Positions 1-8,606 of a DNA stretch of 64,000 nt are shown in pieces. A program made the position numbers and the translations under genes. Numbering within the stretch: the stretch's first letter is position 1; each line of letters begins with the position of its first letter. The DNA comes from Terrisporobacter vanillatitrophus. GTDB taxonomy: Bacteria > Bacillota > Clostridia > Peptostreptococcales > Peptostreptococcaceae. The stretch covers positions 2,046,001 to 2,110,000 of the forward strand of contig NZ_CP154625.1 in the NCBI RefSeq assembly GCF_051148895.1, given 5' to 3'. The notes beneath the pieces were generated by a model. It did not search any database and was not told the origin of the DNA. It saw only the letters and a list, made by a program, of their open reading frames with translations.

Positions 1-2
1 TA

Positions 3-242
3 CTAAAAGAATGCCTTAATAAGCTTAAATCTGAGAGATTAATTAGAGCAGAGAAGTTTATTCATGAATATGATAGAGTAATTGATACTTTACTGATTTC
101 AAGTATATATTGGATACCATTTTCTAATATAAAAGGATTAAATTATACTCAAGAATCTTATCGAAATCATGCATGGTCAATAATGTATAATTTACTAACT
201 GATAAAGGACGCAATGAGCTATCTAAAATTATAGATAATTAG
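3..242 (+). CDS. Partial CDS, C-terminal fragment, unknown function
   Basis: An open frame runs from the window edge to a TAG at 240-242, giving about 79 residues with no start inside the window. It ends in SKIIDN. The visible part is mixed charged and aromatic (for example HEYDRVIDTLL and SSIYWIPFS) and shows no motif I recognise. It is followed directly by a strong hairpin terminator, which supports it being a real gene end. The product cannot be named from this fragment. Confidence 0.6.
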   Translation, partial: LKECLNKLKSERLIRAEKFIHEYDRVIDTLLISSIYWIPFSNIKGLNYTQESYRNHAWSIMYNLLTDKGRNELSKIIDN

Positions 243-248
243 AAAAGG

Positions 249-285
249 AAAAAGCCATCTCAATAGGAGTGGCTTTTTCTTTTAT
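249..285. terminator. Bidirectional rho-independent terminator
   Basis: AAAAAGCCA pairs with TGGCTTTTT around a short imperfect loop, with A and T runs on both sides. It sits between the gene ending at 242 and the convergent gene ending at 305, so it probably serves both. Confidence 0.75.
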
Positions 286-304
286 CTAATTTATTTAATA
301 AAAA

Positions 305-1339
305 CTATTTATTATTTTCAATAGCTTTTTCAGCATAGTTTGTAGTTACAACTGAGTTATATGGTATTTTCTCGTTTAATTCTCCGCCTTCAATCATAAT
401 ATCCATTAATCTGTTTAAGCTATCTTCTTTTAGAAGTGGATCTGATGACCATGCATCAATTTCTTTGTACTTTTGTGCAACAACTATTAAATCTTCTAAA
501 GAAGTATCTTCAAAGAATGGTTGCATAGCTTTAGCTACTTCTTCGTCAGAAGCTTGTTGAACCCATTTTTGACCTTTATATAGTGCATTAGTAAATCTTT
601 GTATTAAATCTGAATTCTTATCCATATATGATTTAGTAGCACTGTAACAAGTAAAAGGTATTTCGCCAGCATCCTGACCAACAGATGCCACAATATAACC
701 TGCACCTTCTTTTACCAACTGAGTTGCAGTAGGTTCAAATGCTGTTGTATAATCAGCCTCACCAGCTGCAAATGCTCCAGCCATTACGCCAAATTGAACA
801 TCCGTACGAACATTTACCTGTCCTTTTGATGTATTCTCACCAATAGTTAAATCTTGATTTTTTAATAAATATTCCAATGTCATTAGAGGAACTCCACCAG
901 CTCTTCCACCTAGAATCTCTTTTCCTTCTAAATCTTTATAAGTAAAATTATCATTTTTTTCTCTAGATACTATAAAACTTCCGTCTCTCTTTGTTAATTG
1001 TGCAAAGTTAATAGCATAATCATCGCTACCTTGTTTATACACGTATATAGAAGCTTCAGGACCCATAAGACCAATATCAGCTTCTCCAGAAATTAAAGCT
1101 GCCATAGTTTTATCAGCACCTTGTGCATCTATTAAATCCACTTCAATTCCTTCCTCTTCAAAAAATCCCTGTGTAATTGCTGCGTATTGAGGTGCATAGA
1201 AAACAGAGTGTGTTACTTCAGCCACAGTAACCTTATCTAACTCTTTATCCTTTGTAGACTGGTTATTTGAAGCACAACCAGTAAGACAGCACGCTCCTAA
1301 TGAAAGAGCACTAGCAAGAGCAATAATCTTTTTATGCAT
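305..1339 (-). CDS. ABC transporter substrate-binding lipoprotein, NMT1/THI5 (SsuA/ThiY-like) family
   Basis: This is a 344-residue extracellular solute-binding lipoprotein. A signal peptide (residues 1-22, basic MHKK then a hydrophobic stretch) ends in a lipobox at LTGC, with Cys22 the likely lipid anchor. The mature part begins KVTVAEVTHSVFYAPQYAA and continues with GFFEEEGIEVDL and SGEADIGLMGPE. This layout is typical of NMT1/THI5-like proteins that bind pyrimidine precursors, sulfonates or similar anions. GGGGG is well placed before the ATG. The matching permease and ATPase are probably the genes at 8602-10159, on the same strand but about 7 kb away. The substrate cannot be fixed; no TPP or other known riboswitch was seen. 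Confidence 0.85.
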   Translation of the reverse strand: MHKKIIALASALSLGACCLTGCASNNQSTKDKELDKVTVAEVTHSVFYAPQYAAITQGFFEEEGIEVDLIDAQGADKTMAALISGEADIGLMGPEASIYVYKQGSDDYAINFAQLTKRDGSFIVSREKNDNFTYKDLEGKEILGGRAGGVPLMTLEYLLKNQDLTIGENTSKGQVNVRTDVQFGVMAGAFAAGEADYTTAFEPTATQLVKEGAGYIVASVGQDAGEIPFTCYSATKSYMDKNSDLIQRFTNALYKGQKWVQQASDEEVAKAMQPFFEDTSLEDLIVVAQKYKEIDAWSSDPLLKEDSLNRLMDIMIEGGELNEKIPYNSVVTTNYAEKAIENNK

Positions 1340-1401
1340 ATATATATCCCCCTATAAATTAACGATAATATATTATATTAAAAAGGAGATATAGGTGTTA
1401 C

Positions 1402-1434
1402 AAAAAAAGAGAACATATATTATATATGCTCTCT
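1402..1434 (-). terminator. Terminator downstream of the LCP gene pair
   Basis: Read on the minus strand, AGAGAGCATATA and TATATGTTCTCT form a stem with one mismatch, followed by seven T. It lies just after the stop of the LCP gene at 1442. Confidence 0.75.
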
Positions 1435-1441
1435 AAAATGT

Positions 1442-2419
1442 TTAGTGATTTAGTTCTATCTTATTTGTTTCGCTTAGGTATTTATTATTTTCCATTGGTA
1501 TATCGTCGAAAATAAATTGTTTTAAAACTACTACTGAATTTTTATCATATAACCAAACCCAACCAGCATCTTTATATTTGCCACCCTTAGAGTGTATGTC
1601 ATCTATTATAGGGAATTGTCCCTGTTTAATAGTACTATCTTTAGAAAGAATGCTATATGCTGATGTTCCAAGATTTAATAATTCAATAGATCCCATATTA
1701 GTGCTTACGCTAGGCAATAAAGATTTTATTAATTTTGGATATTCAGATGAAGAAAGACCTTTCAACTTTGATGCTACTCCCATTATAACTTTTCTTTGTC
1801 TACCATCTCTATAAATGGCACTGTCTATATCTCTAATTCTACAATAAGATATAGCTTGATAACCAGTTAATGTTTGTACACCAGAACCTGGAATTAACTT
1901 CATTTCACCTTTATCAGCATTATCATAAGACTCATATGTGGAAGGTATTAATTTATTTACAGCTTTCATTTCTTTCTCTGTGATATCTACTTCTACTCCT
2001 CCAAGCTGTGTTATTACATCCATTAATCCTTCAAAGTCAATTTGAATAAATTTATCAATGTCTATTCCGAATTCGTTACTTATAGTTTTAAACAATAATT
2101 GCTCTTTGCCCCAAAAATAGGATGCATTAAGCTTACCCATACCTTCTCCTGGTATTTCAACATATGTATCACGGGCTAAAGAAGTTAATTTTACGCTGTT
2201 GTGTGTATTATCAATAGTAACTATCATCATGCAGTCAGATCTGTAGGCACTTTCATTTTCTCTACCATCAGTTCCTAGTAATAATATGTTGGTAACACCC
2301 TCGACTTGCTCATTAGTATCTATATTATTTATTTTATAATAAAGAAACCCGAAAACAGCCATAGGTAATAATAAAAGAACTATAACTAAAGCTATGACAA
2401 TTTTTTTCCCACGAGACAT
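1442..2419 (-). CDS. LytR-CpsA-Psr (LCP) family protein, copy 1
   Basis: This 325-residue type II membrane protein has one N-terminal membrane helix (about residues 8-28) and an extracellular LCP domain. Family hallmarks are GVTNILLLGTDGR (about 41-53), SDCMMIVTID, KLTSLARDTYVEIPG (about 76-91) and the Arg-rich CRIRDIDSAIYRDGRQRKVI (about 193-212). LCP enzymes transfer undecaprenyl-linked polymers such as teichoic acids or capsule to peptidoglycan outside the membrane. It lies 55 bp downstream of a close paralogue on the same strand, and the pair ends in a terminator, so they are probably co-transcribed. The acceptor polymer is not shown by the sequence. Confidence 0.92.
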   Translation of the reverse strand: MSRGKKIVIALVIVLLLLPMAVFGFLYYKINNIDTNEQVEGVTNILLLGTDGRENESAYRSDCMMIVTIDNTHNSVKLTSLARDTYVEIPGEGMGKLNASYFWGKEQLLFKTISNEFGIDIDKFIQIDFEGLMDVITQLGGVEVDITEKEMKAVNKLIPSTYESYDNADKGEMKLIPGSGVQTLTGYQAISYCRIRDIDSAIYRDGRQRKVIMGVASKLKGLSSSEYPKLIKSLLPSVSTNMGSIELLNLGTSAYSILSKDSTIKQGQFPIIDDIHSKGGKYKDAGWVWLYDKNSVVVLKQFIFDDIPMENNKYLSETNKIELNH

Positions 2420-2474
2420 AATTACACTCCTTTATAATAAAATTTAAAGTTTCAAAAAATTTGAGTAAAAAATT

Positions 2475-3482
2475 TTAGTAATTTAAAGAGATATTATTAT
2501 TGTTAAGTAGATATTCATTATCTTTCATGTCTATATTGTTATATATAAAATCTCTTAATACACCTGTGGAATTAATATCATATACCCATACCCAACCTGA
2601 ATTGCCATATATTCCTCCTTTTGAATGTATTTCATCTGTAATAGGGAATTCTCCTTCTTTTAAAGTTGTTTTAAGTGATTTTCCAGATAAAATATTATAT
2701 CCTGTAAGTGCAAGACTAGTAATGTCACTTGATGTTAAATTTGTAGTAATATATGGAGTTAGGGCATCAATTAACTGTGGATATTTTGTAAAGGATACAT
2801 CTTGGTATTTTTTCATAACAGCATTAATAACATTTCTTTGTCTACCATCTCTAAATATGGCACTATCACTTTTTCTAATACGGCTATAAGATAAAGCCTG
2901 ATAACCATTTAATGTTTGTTTGCCAGGTGACTCTATTAATTGCATTTCTCCCTTGTTAGGATTTTCGCAGAATTTATAGCATTCTGGAATGAATTTATTC
3001 ACTTCATTTATTTCTGATTCTTTAACATCTAACTCTACTCCATCTAAAGCATAAATAATATCCATTAAAGAAGTGAAGTCTACAATTACATATTTATCTA
3101 GACCTATACCAAATTCATCTTCAATTGTTTCAAATAAAAGATTTTCCTTTCCCCAAAAATAAGCAGTATTCAATTTACCTTTACCTCTTCCTGGTAAATT
3201 AACGTAAGTATCTCTTGCTAAAGAAGTAAGTTTAATATTTTTATTATTATTATCAATAGTAAGAATAATCATAGAATCTGTTCTAAAGGCAGTCTCATCT
3301 TTTCTACCATCTGTTCCAAGTAATAAAATATTAGTTATACCATCAACCTCTTCAATTTTAGATTTATAAGTTGATGATACTGTTACATCTTTCAGTTTGT
3401 ATTGTAAATATCCATAAACTGACACTGGTATTATGACAATAAGGGATATTATACAAAGAATAATTTTTTTGTATTTTGACAT
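2475..3482 (-). CDS. LytR-CpsA-Psr (LCP) family protein, copy 2
   Basis: This 335-residue membrane-anchored LCP protein is the first gene of a tandem pair. An N-terminal helix (about residues 7-27) is followed by GITNILLLGTDGRKDE, SLARDTYVNLPGRGKGKLN and SRIRKSDSAIFRDGRQRNVI, which match the phosphate- and polyprenyl-binding segments of the family. It resembles its neighbour along its whole length, including the C-terminal IHSKGG..G.SGWVW segment, so the two arose by tandem duplication. The expected role is attachment of glycopolymers to the cell wall. No polymer synthesis genes lie nearby; the only glycosyltransferase is at 15.4 kb. Confidence 0.92.
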   Translation of the reverse strand: MSKYKKIILCIISLIVIIPVSVYGYLQYKLKDVTVSSTYKSKIEEVDGITNILLLGTDGRKDETAFRTDSMIILTIDNNNKNIKLTSLARDTYVNLPGRGKGKLNTAYFWGKENLLFETIEDEFGIGLDKYVIVDFTSLMDIIYALDGVELDVKESEINEVNKFIPECYKFCENPNKGEMQLIESPGKQTLNGYQALSYSRIRKSDSAIFRDGRQRNVINAVMKKYQDVSFTKYPQLIDALTPYITTNLTSSDITSLALTGYNILSGKSLKTTLKEGEFPITDEIHSKGGIYGNSGWVWVYDINSTGVLRDFIYNNIDMKDNEYLLNNNNISLNY

Positions 3483-3635
3483 TTTTCTCCACCCAATCTG
3501 ATTTATATTTATAGTAAAAATTATAACAATACAAACATGTTAGGGCAAGAAATAATTGAATTTTTTCCCAATAAACTACTTTTTTAGGCGTTTTAAATTT
3601 ATATTAAAGTTATTTAACAAAATATGGTCCATTGC

Positions 3636-3664
3636 TTTCAAAATGGTAAAAAATGGAATATAAT
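3636..3664 (+). promoter_or_regulatory. Promoter candidate for the BMP lipoprotein gene
   Basis: A perfect -10 TATAAT (3659-3664) lies 17 bp after a weak -35 TTTCAA (3636-3641). A short palindrome, TTGACT-GTA-AGTCAA, follows at about 3668 in the early transcript. The start codon is at 3709. Confidence 0.5.
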
Positions 3665-3708
3665 TATATTGACTGTAAGTCAAAAAAATAATAGGAGGAA
3701 ATGAATAA

Positions 3709-4785
3709 ATGAAAAAGATCTTATCTATTTTACTATCATGTATTCTAGGATTTGGTTTAGTTGCATGTAGTTCTTCATCAGAGGAAACTAACAATGAGGG
3801 TAAAGAAATTGCAATGATAACCGATATAGGAACAATTGATGACAAATCATTTAACCAAGGTACTTGGGAGGGTATAGAAGCTTATGCTGATAAACACAAT
3901 ATCTCTCATGAGTATTACAAACCAACTGAACAATCTACGGATGCATATTTAGCGGCTATAGAATTAGCTGTTCAAGGTGGTGCTAAAGTAGTAGTTACTC
4001 CAGGATTTTTATTTGAAGAGCCTATATTCATAGCTCAAGATAAATATCCAGATGTACACTTTATATTAATTGATGGAAATCCACATGATACAGACAACAA
4101 TTACAAAACAAATGATAATACGGTAGGTATAGTATTTGCAGAAGAACAATCTGGTTATTTAGCTGGATATGCAGCTGTAAAAGAAGGATATACAAAATTA
4201 GGATTTATGGGTGGAATGGCAGTACCAGCTGTTATACGTTTTGGATATGGATTTGTACAAGGTGCTGATGCTGCAGCAAAAGAATTAAAAGTAGATAAAG
4301 TTGATATTAAATACCACTACACAGGTGGATTTGATGCTACACCAGAAGTACAAACATTAGCTTCATCTTGGTATACTGATGGAACTGAAGTAATATTTGC
4401 AGCTGGTGGTGCTGTAGGAAACTCTGTAATGTCTGCTGCTGAATCAATAGAAGGTAAAAAAGTTATAGGTGTTGACGTTGACCAAAGTAGTGAGTCTGAT
4501 ACAGTAATAACTTCTGCAATGAAAGGTTTATCATCAGCAGTTGAACAAACATTAGACGCATATTATAATGGTAAGTTCCCAGGAGGAGAATCTTTAGTAC
4601 TTGGTGCAGATAAAGATGGTGTTAAGCTTCCTATGGAAACTTCTAAGTTTGAAAAATTCACTCAAGCAGATTACGATAAAGTTTACAAAAACTTAGCAGA
4701 TGGAAAAATAAAACTTCAAAAAGATGACGTTGGAAATGCTACAGATTTAAATGTTAGTGTTGTATCTGTGAAAGTAGTAAAATAA
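3709..4785 (+). CDS. BMP family (PnrA-like) nucleoside-binding lipoprotein
   Basis: This 358-residue lipoprotein has a signal peptide ending LVAC, with lipidation at Cys20. Family landmarks are IAMITDIGTIDDKSFNQGTW (about 33-52), the glycine-rich LGFMGGMAVPAVIRFGYGF and the C-terminal GVDVDQSSES. BMP/PnrA proteins bind purine or pyrimidine nucleosides and deliver them to a Nup/Yuf-type ABC transporter, whose ATPase and permeases follow here (4918-8562). A good Shine-Dalgarno (AGGAGG) precedes the ATG. The gene is separated from the ATPase by a strong terminator, an arrangement that would allow more binding protein than transporter. Nucleoside substrate is inferred from family and from the DeoD gene nearby. 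Confidence 0.9.
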   Translation: MKKILSILLSCILGFGLVACSSSSEETNNEGKEIAMITDIGTIDDKSFNQGTWEGIEAYADKHNISHEYYKPTEQSTDAYLAAIELAVQGGAKVVVTPGFLFEEPIFIAQDKYPDVHFILIDGNPHDTDNNYKTNDNTVGIVFAEEQSGYLAGYAAVKEGYTKLGFMGGMAVPAVIRFGYGFVQGADAAAKELKVDKVDIKYHYTGGFDATPEVQTLASSWYTDGTEVIFAAGGAVGNSVMSAAESIEGKKVIGVDVDQSSESDTVITSAMKGLSSAVEQTLDAYYNGKFPGGESLVLGADKDGVKLPMETSKFEKFTQADYDKVYKNLADGKIKLQKDDVGNATDLNVSVVSVKVVK

Positions 4786-4805
4786 ATATATTTTTATAAA
4801 TTAGT

Positions 4806-4837
4806 AAAAAGTCAGTTCTTTTGAACTGACTTTTTTA
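4806..4837 (+). terminator. Terminator between the BMP lipoprotein and its ATPase
   Basis: A perfect 13-bp stem (AAAAAGTCAGTTC / GAACTGACTTTTT) with a TTTT loop is followed by a T run. It should end or attenuate the lipoprotein transcript. Confidence 0.9.
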
Positions 4838-4855
4838 TTGAATAATTTCCATAAA

Positions 4856-4884
4856 TTGTAAAAAAACTTTTTTTCTTGTATAAT
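4856..4884 (+). promoter_or_regulatory. Promoter of the nucleoside ABC ATPase-permease genes
   Basis: TTGTAA (4856-4861), a 17-bp spacer and a perfect TATAAT (4879-4884) form a good sigma-A promoter. It overlaps the first codons of the longest reading frame, which supports the internal ATG at 4918 as the true start. Confidence 0.7.
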
Positions 4885-4917
4885 TATAATAAACAAATAA
4901 TTAGTAAGGAGATATCT

Positions 4918-6462
4918 ATGGAACATATAATAGAAATGCTAGATATAACTAAAGAATTTCCTGGAATAATAGCTAATGACAATATTACTTTACAATTAAA
5001 AAAAGGAGAAGTACATGCTTTATTGGGTGAAAATGGAGCAGGAAAGTCTACACTAATGAGTGTATTGTTTGGTTTATACCAACCAGAAAAAGGTGTAATT
5101 AAAAAAAATGGAGAGGTAGTAAATATAAAAGATCCAAATGATGCAAATAACTTAGGAATAGGTATGGTTCACCAACACTTTAAGTTGGTACACAACTTTA
5201 CTGTACTACAAAATATAATTTTAGGGGTGGAAACTACTAGTCATGGACTGTTAAAAATGGACGATGCTAGAAAAAGAGTTATAGATTTGTCACAAAAATA
5301 TGGATTAATGGTTGAGCCAGATGCCATTATAGAGGACATAACAGTAGGAATGCAACAACGTGTAGAAATATTAAAAATGCTATATAGAAATAATGAAATT
5401 TTAATATTTGATGAACCGACAGCTGTACTTACTCCTCAAGAAATAGAAGAATTAATGAAAATAATGAAAAGCTTGGCTAAGGAAGGAAAGTCCATTTTAT
5501 TTATTACTCATAAATTAAATGAAATAAAAGCCGTGGCAGATAGATGTACAGTCCTTAGAAAAGGAAAATATATTGACACTGTCAAAGTTAGCCAAGTTAC
5601 AAAAGAAGAACTTTCTGAAATGATGGTAGGGCGTAAAGTAAATTTACAAATAGAAAAGAACATACCACAAATTGGAGAAATTATATTGGAAGTAAAAAAT
5701 TTATCGGTAAATTCAAAAGGCAATAATAAGAAGCTAGTTGACAATGTATCTTTTAATGTTAAAAAGGGAGAGATAGTTTGTATTGCCGGAATTGATGGAA
5801 ATGGTCAATCAGAATTAGTATATGCTTTAACAGGCCTTGGTCCCATAAGTAGTGGTAGTATTTCTTTAAATGGAAGTGATATTACAAATGAAAGTGTTAG
5901 AAAAAGAAACATTAAAGGAATGGCACATATACCTGAAGATAGACATAAAGATGGACTAATTTTAGAGTATTCTTTAGGTGAAAATCTTATGTTGAAAAGA
6001 TATTTTACAAAAGATTATCAAAATAAAGGATTTATAAATTTTCATAATGTGGATGAATATACAAATAAATTAATAAGTCAATATGATATTAGAAGTGGTA
6101 AAGGTACTAAAACTACTACTAGAAGCATGTCTGGAGGTAATCAGCAAAAGGCTATTATAGCTAGAGAAGTTGATTTAGATCCAGAAATATTAATAGCAGT
6201 ACAGCCTACTAGAGGGTTAGATGTGGGAGCAATAGAATATATACACCATCAGTTGATAGAAGAAAGAGATAGAGGAAAAGCTATTTTACTTGTATCACTT
6301 GAATTAGACGAGGTTATGAACCTAAGTGATAGAATATTAGTGATTTATGAAGGAAAAATAGTAGCAGATTTAAAACCTGAAGAAGTAACAGTTCAAGAAT
6401 TAGGTTTATATATGGCTGGGTCCAAAACACAAATTACAAGTGAGGTGAGCGCCCATGAATAA
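4918..6462 (+). CDS. Nucleoside ABC transporter, duplicated ATP-binding protein (YufO/NupO type)
   Basis: This is a 514-residue cytoplasmic ATPase with two ABC cassettes. Domain 1 has Walker A GENGAGKST (about residue 37) and Walker B LIFDEPTAVL. Domain 2 has Walker A GIDGNGQSE, signature SGGNQQKA and a degenerate Walker B (LIAVQPTRGLDVGA, where D and E are replaced). This asymmetry is normal for the sugar/nucleoside double-ATPase family. The frame stays open upstream to 4876, but AAGGAG at 4906-4911 and the promoter at 4856-4884 favour the ATG at 4918. It overlaps the first permease gene by 8 bp. With the BMP lipoprotein and two permeases it forms a complete importer. Confidence 0.92.
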   Translation: MEHIIEMLDITKEFPGIIANDNITLQLKKGEVHALLGENGAGKSTLMSVLFGLYQPEKGVIKKNGEVVNIKDPNDANNLGIGMVHQHFKLVHNFTVLQNIILGVETTSHGLLKMDDARKRVIDLSQKYGLMVEPDAIIEDITVGMQQRVEILKMLYRNNEILIFDEPTAVLTPQEIEELMKIMKSLAKEGKSILFITHKLNEIKAVADRCTVLRKGKYIDTVKVSQVTKEELSEMMVGRKVNLQIEKNIPQIGEIILEVKNLSVNSKGNNKKLVDNVSFNVKKGEIVCIAGIDGNGQSELVYALTGLGPISSGSISLNGSDITNESVRKRNIKGMAHIPEDRHKDGLILEYSLGENLMLKRYFTKDYQNKGFINFHNVDEYTNKLISQYDIRSGKGTKTTTRSMSGGNQQKAIIAREVDLDPEILIAVQPTRGLDVGAIEYIHHQLIEERDRGKAILLVSLELDEVMNLSDRILVIYEGKIVADLKPEEVTVQELGLYMAGSKTQITSEVSAHE

Positions 6463-7603
6463 GTTAAATAAACTAATACGCAGTGAAGGATTTAATAGTG
6501 CAATGTCTTCCATATTTGCCATATTAATAGGACTTGCTTTTGGCTTTATTGTTTTATTAATAAGTAATCCATCACAAGCTGTAAGAGGATTTGGCATAAT
6601 TTTAGAAGGGGGATTTAGTACAGGAGCAAAAGGTATTGGACAAGTTTTTTATTTTGCCGCACCATTAATACTAACTGGCCTTTCAGTAGGATTTGCATTT
6701 AAAACAGGATTATTTAACATAGGTGCTCCAGGACAATTTATAATGGGGGCATTTGCCGCAGTATTTATAGGAGTTAAATGTACATTTTTACCAGCACCAT
6801 TTCATTGGATAGTAGCGTTGCTAGCAGCAGCAATTGTTGGTGGACTTTGGGCATTGATTCCAGGAATATTAAAGGCTTATTATAATGTACATGAAGTTAT
6901 TTCAACTATTATGATGAATTATATAGGTATGTATTTATGTAATATGTTAGTTAAATTATATATATATGACTCTAATAAGTCTATGTCTCAAAATTGTTTA
7001 GTAAGTGCAGACTTACCAAAATGGGGACTGGATAAGGTTTTTGTCAATGTTACAGGTACTTACAAAGATATTTCCACAGTAAATGGAGGAATAATTATTG
7101 CTATTATTATAGCTATTTTAATTTATATTATATTAAATAAAACCATATTTGGATATGAGTTAAAGGCTTGTGGATTTAATTCAAGTGCAAGTAAATATGC
7201 AGGAATAAATGAAAAGAGAAATATTATTTTGTCTATGGTAATATCAGGTGCTTTATCAGGACTGGGTGGAGGATTGCTTTATTTATCAGGAGCAAATGGT
7301 AGACATATTAAAGTTGTAGATGTATTAGCAGTAGAAGGATTTAACGGAATACCAGTTGCCCTACTTGCTCTATCAAACCCTATAGGAATAATCTTCTCAG
7401 CAATATTTATTTCTTACTTAACATTAGGTGGAAACTACTTACAAACTCTTAATTTTATGCCAGAAGTAATTGATATAATTATAGCTTGTATTATTTATTT
7501 TAGTGCTTTTGCATTATTCTTTAGATCTATATTGCCTAAAATATTAAAGAAGAAAGATTCAAAAAAAGAAATTATAGAAGCTACTGAAGGGAGTGAAGAG
7601 TAA
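6455..7603 (+). CDS. Nucleoside ABC transporter permease 1 (YufP/NupP type)
   Basis: This 382-residue polytopic membrane protein belongs to the BPD_transp_2 (branched-chain amino acid/sugar/nucleoside) permease family. It has roughly ten hydrophobic segments. The conserved cytoplasmic loop reads FGYELKACGFNSSASKYAGI (about 226-245), followed by the glycine-rich SGALSGLGGGLLYLSG. The GFAFKTGLFNIGAPGQF segment near residue 80 is characteristic of nucleoside permeases. The ATG overlaps the ATPase 3' end and follows GAGGTGA. The tail is charged (KKKDSKKE), as expected for a cytoplasmic end. Confidence 0.9.
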   Translation: MNKLNKLIRSEGFNSAMSSIFAILIGLAFGFIVLLISNPSQAVRGFGIILEGGFSTGAKGIGQVFYFAAPLILTGLSVGFAFKTGLFNIGAPGQFIMGAFAAVFIGVKCTFLPAPFHWIVALLAAAIVGGLWALIPGILKAYYNVHEVISTIMMNYIGMYLCNMLVKLYIYDSNKSMSQNCLVSADLPKWGLDKVFVNVTGTYKDISTVNGGIIIAIIIAILIYIILNKTIFGYELKACGFNSSASKYAGINEKRNIILSMVISGALSGLGGGLLYLSGANGRHIKVVDVLAVEGFNGIPVALLALSNPIGIIFSAIFISYLTLGGNYLQTLNFMPEVIDIIIACIIYFSAFALFFRSILPKILKKKDSKKEIIEATEGSEE

Positions 7604-8562
7604 TGGATATACTATTTTTAATAGTACAACAAACAATGTTCTTTTCCATACCTTTATTAATAGTTGCCCTTGGAGGAGTATTTACTGAACGAAGCGGAGT
7701 TACAAATATAGCCTTAGATGGAATTATGATTATGGGTGCTTTTGCAAGTATTTTATTTATAAATAAGATGCAAGATAAAATGAGTGGTCAATTACTATTA
7801 ATAATGGCAATACTTATTGCTATAATAACAGGTATGATATTTTCATTATTACTTGCATACTCAGCAATAAATATGAAAGCAGACCAAATTATAGGCGGAA
7901 CAGCTTTAAATATGTTTGCACCAGCTTTTGCTATTTATGCAGCTAGAATGATTCAAACAAATGGAGTACAACAAATTACTTTTAATAACACTTTCAGGAT
8001 TCCTTCAGTTCCTATATTGGGAGATATACCTATAATAGGAGATTTATTCTTTAAGAATTGCTACATAACTACGTATATAGGTTTAGCTATTTTAGCAATT
8101 TCTATTATAGTATTATATAAAACAAAATTTGGTCTTAGACTTAGAGCTTGTGGTGAGCATCCACAAGCAGCTGATTCAGTAGGGATTAATGTTTATAAAA
8201 TGCGTTATGCAGGAGTATTAATTTCTGGAGCACTTGCAGGGCTTGGAGGTTTAGTATTTGTAATACCAACTTCTACAAATTTTAATGCTACAGTTTCAGG
8301 ATATGGCTTCTTAGCACTTGCTGTTATGATTTTTGGTCAATGGAAACCCTTAAGAGTATTATTTGCAGCATTATTCTTTGGTTTAATGAAGACTATTGCA
8401 TCAGCATATTCAGTTATACCTTTACTATCAAGTTTAAATATACCTAGTGATGTATATAAAATGATTCCTTTTATTGCAACGCTAATAGTACTAGCATTTA
8501 CGTCAAAATCTTCTCAAGCACCAAGAGCTGTGGCACAGCCTTATGATAAGGGAAGTAGATAG
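7603..8562 (+). CDS. Nucleoside ABC transporter permease 2 (YufQ/NupQ type)
   Basis: This 319-residue membrane protein is the second BPD_transp_2 permease. It shows FTERSGVTNIALDGIMIMGAF near the N-terminus and FGLRLRACGEHPQAADSVGI (about 182-201) in the coupling loop, followed by SGALAGLGGLVFV. Its ATG overlaps the stop of permease 1 by one base (TAATG), so the pair is translationally coupled and probably acts as a heterodimer. The operon ends at a 21-bp-stem terminator immediately downstream. Confidence 0.92.
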   Translation: MDILFLIVQQTMFFSIPLLIVALGGVFTERSGVTNIALDGIMIMGAFASILFINKMQDKMSGQLLLIMAILIAIITGMIFSLLLAYSAINMKADQIIGGTALNMFAPAFAIYAARMIQTNGVQQITFNNTFRIPSVPILGDIPIIGDLFFKNCYITTYIGLAILAISIIVLYKTKFGLRLRACGEHPQAADSVGINVYKMRYAGVLISGALAGLGGLVFVIPTSTNFNATVSGYGFLALAVMIFGQWKPLRVLFAALFFGLMKTIASAYSVIPLLSSLNIPSDVYKMIPFIATLIVLAFTSKSSQAPRAVAQPYDKGSR

Positions 8563-8606
8563 ATAAAGAAAAAGTATTGCTTACTAAGCAATACTTTTTC
8601 TTTATC
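8562..8606. terminator. Strong bidirectional terminator between convergent transporter operons
   Basis: A 21-bp perfect stem with an ACT loop, carrying A-rich and T-rich flanks, spans the last bases of both convergent genes. Confidence 0.92.

Noticed and set aside
1340..1400. TPP riboswitch expected before NMT1/THI5 transporter genes
   Set aside because: The conserved CUGAGA and ACCUGA elements are missing here and upstream of 10159.
3576..3845. Minus-strand frame of 89 codons over the BMP gene start
   Set aside because: It overlaps the promoter and signal peptide of a clear BMP gene and has no supporting motif.
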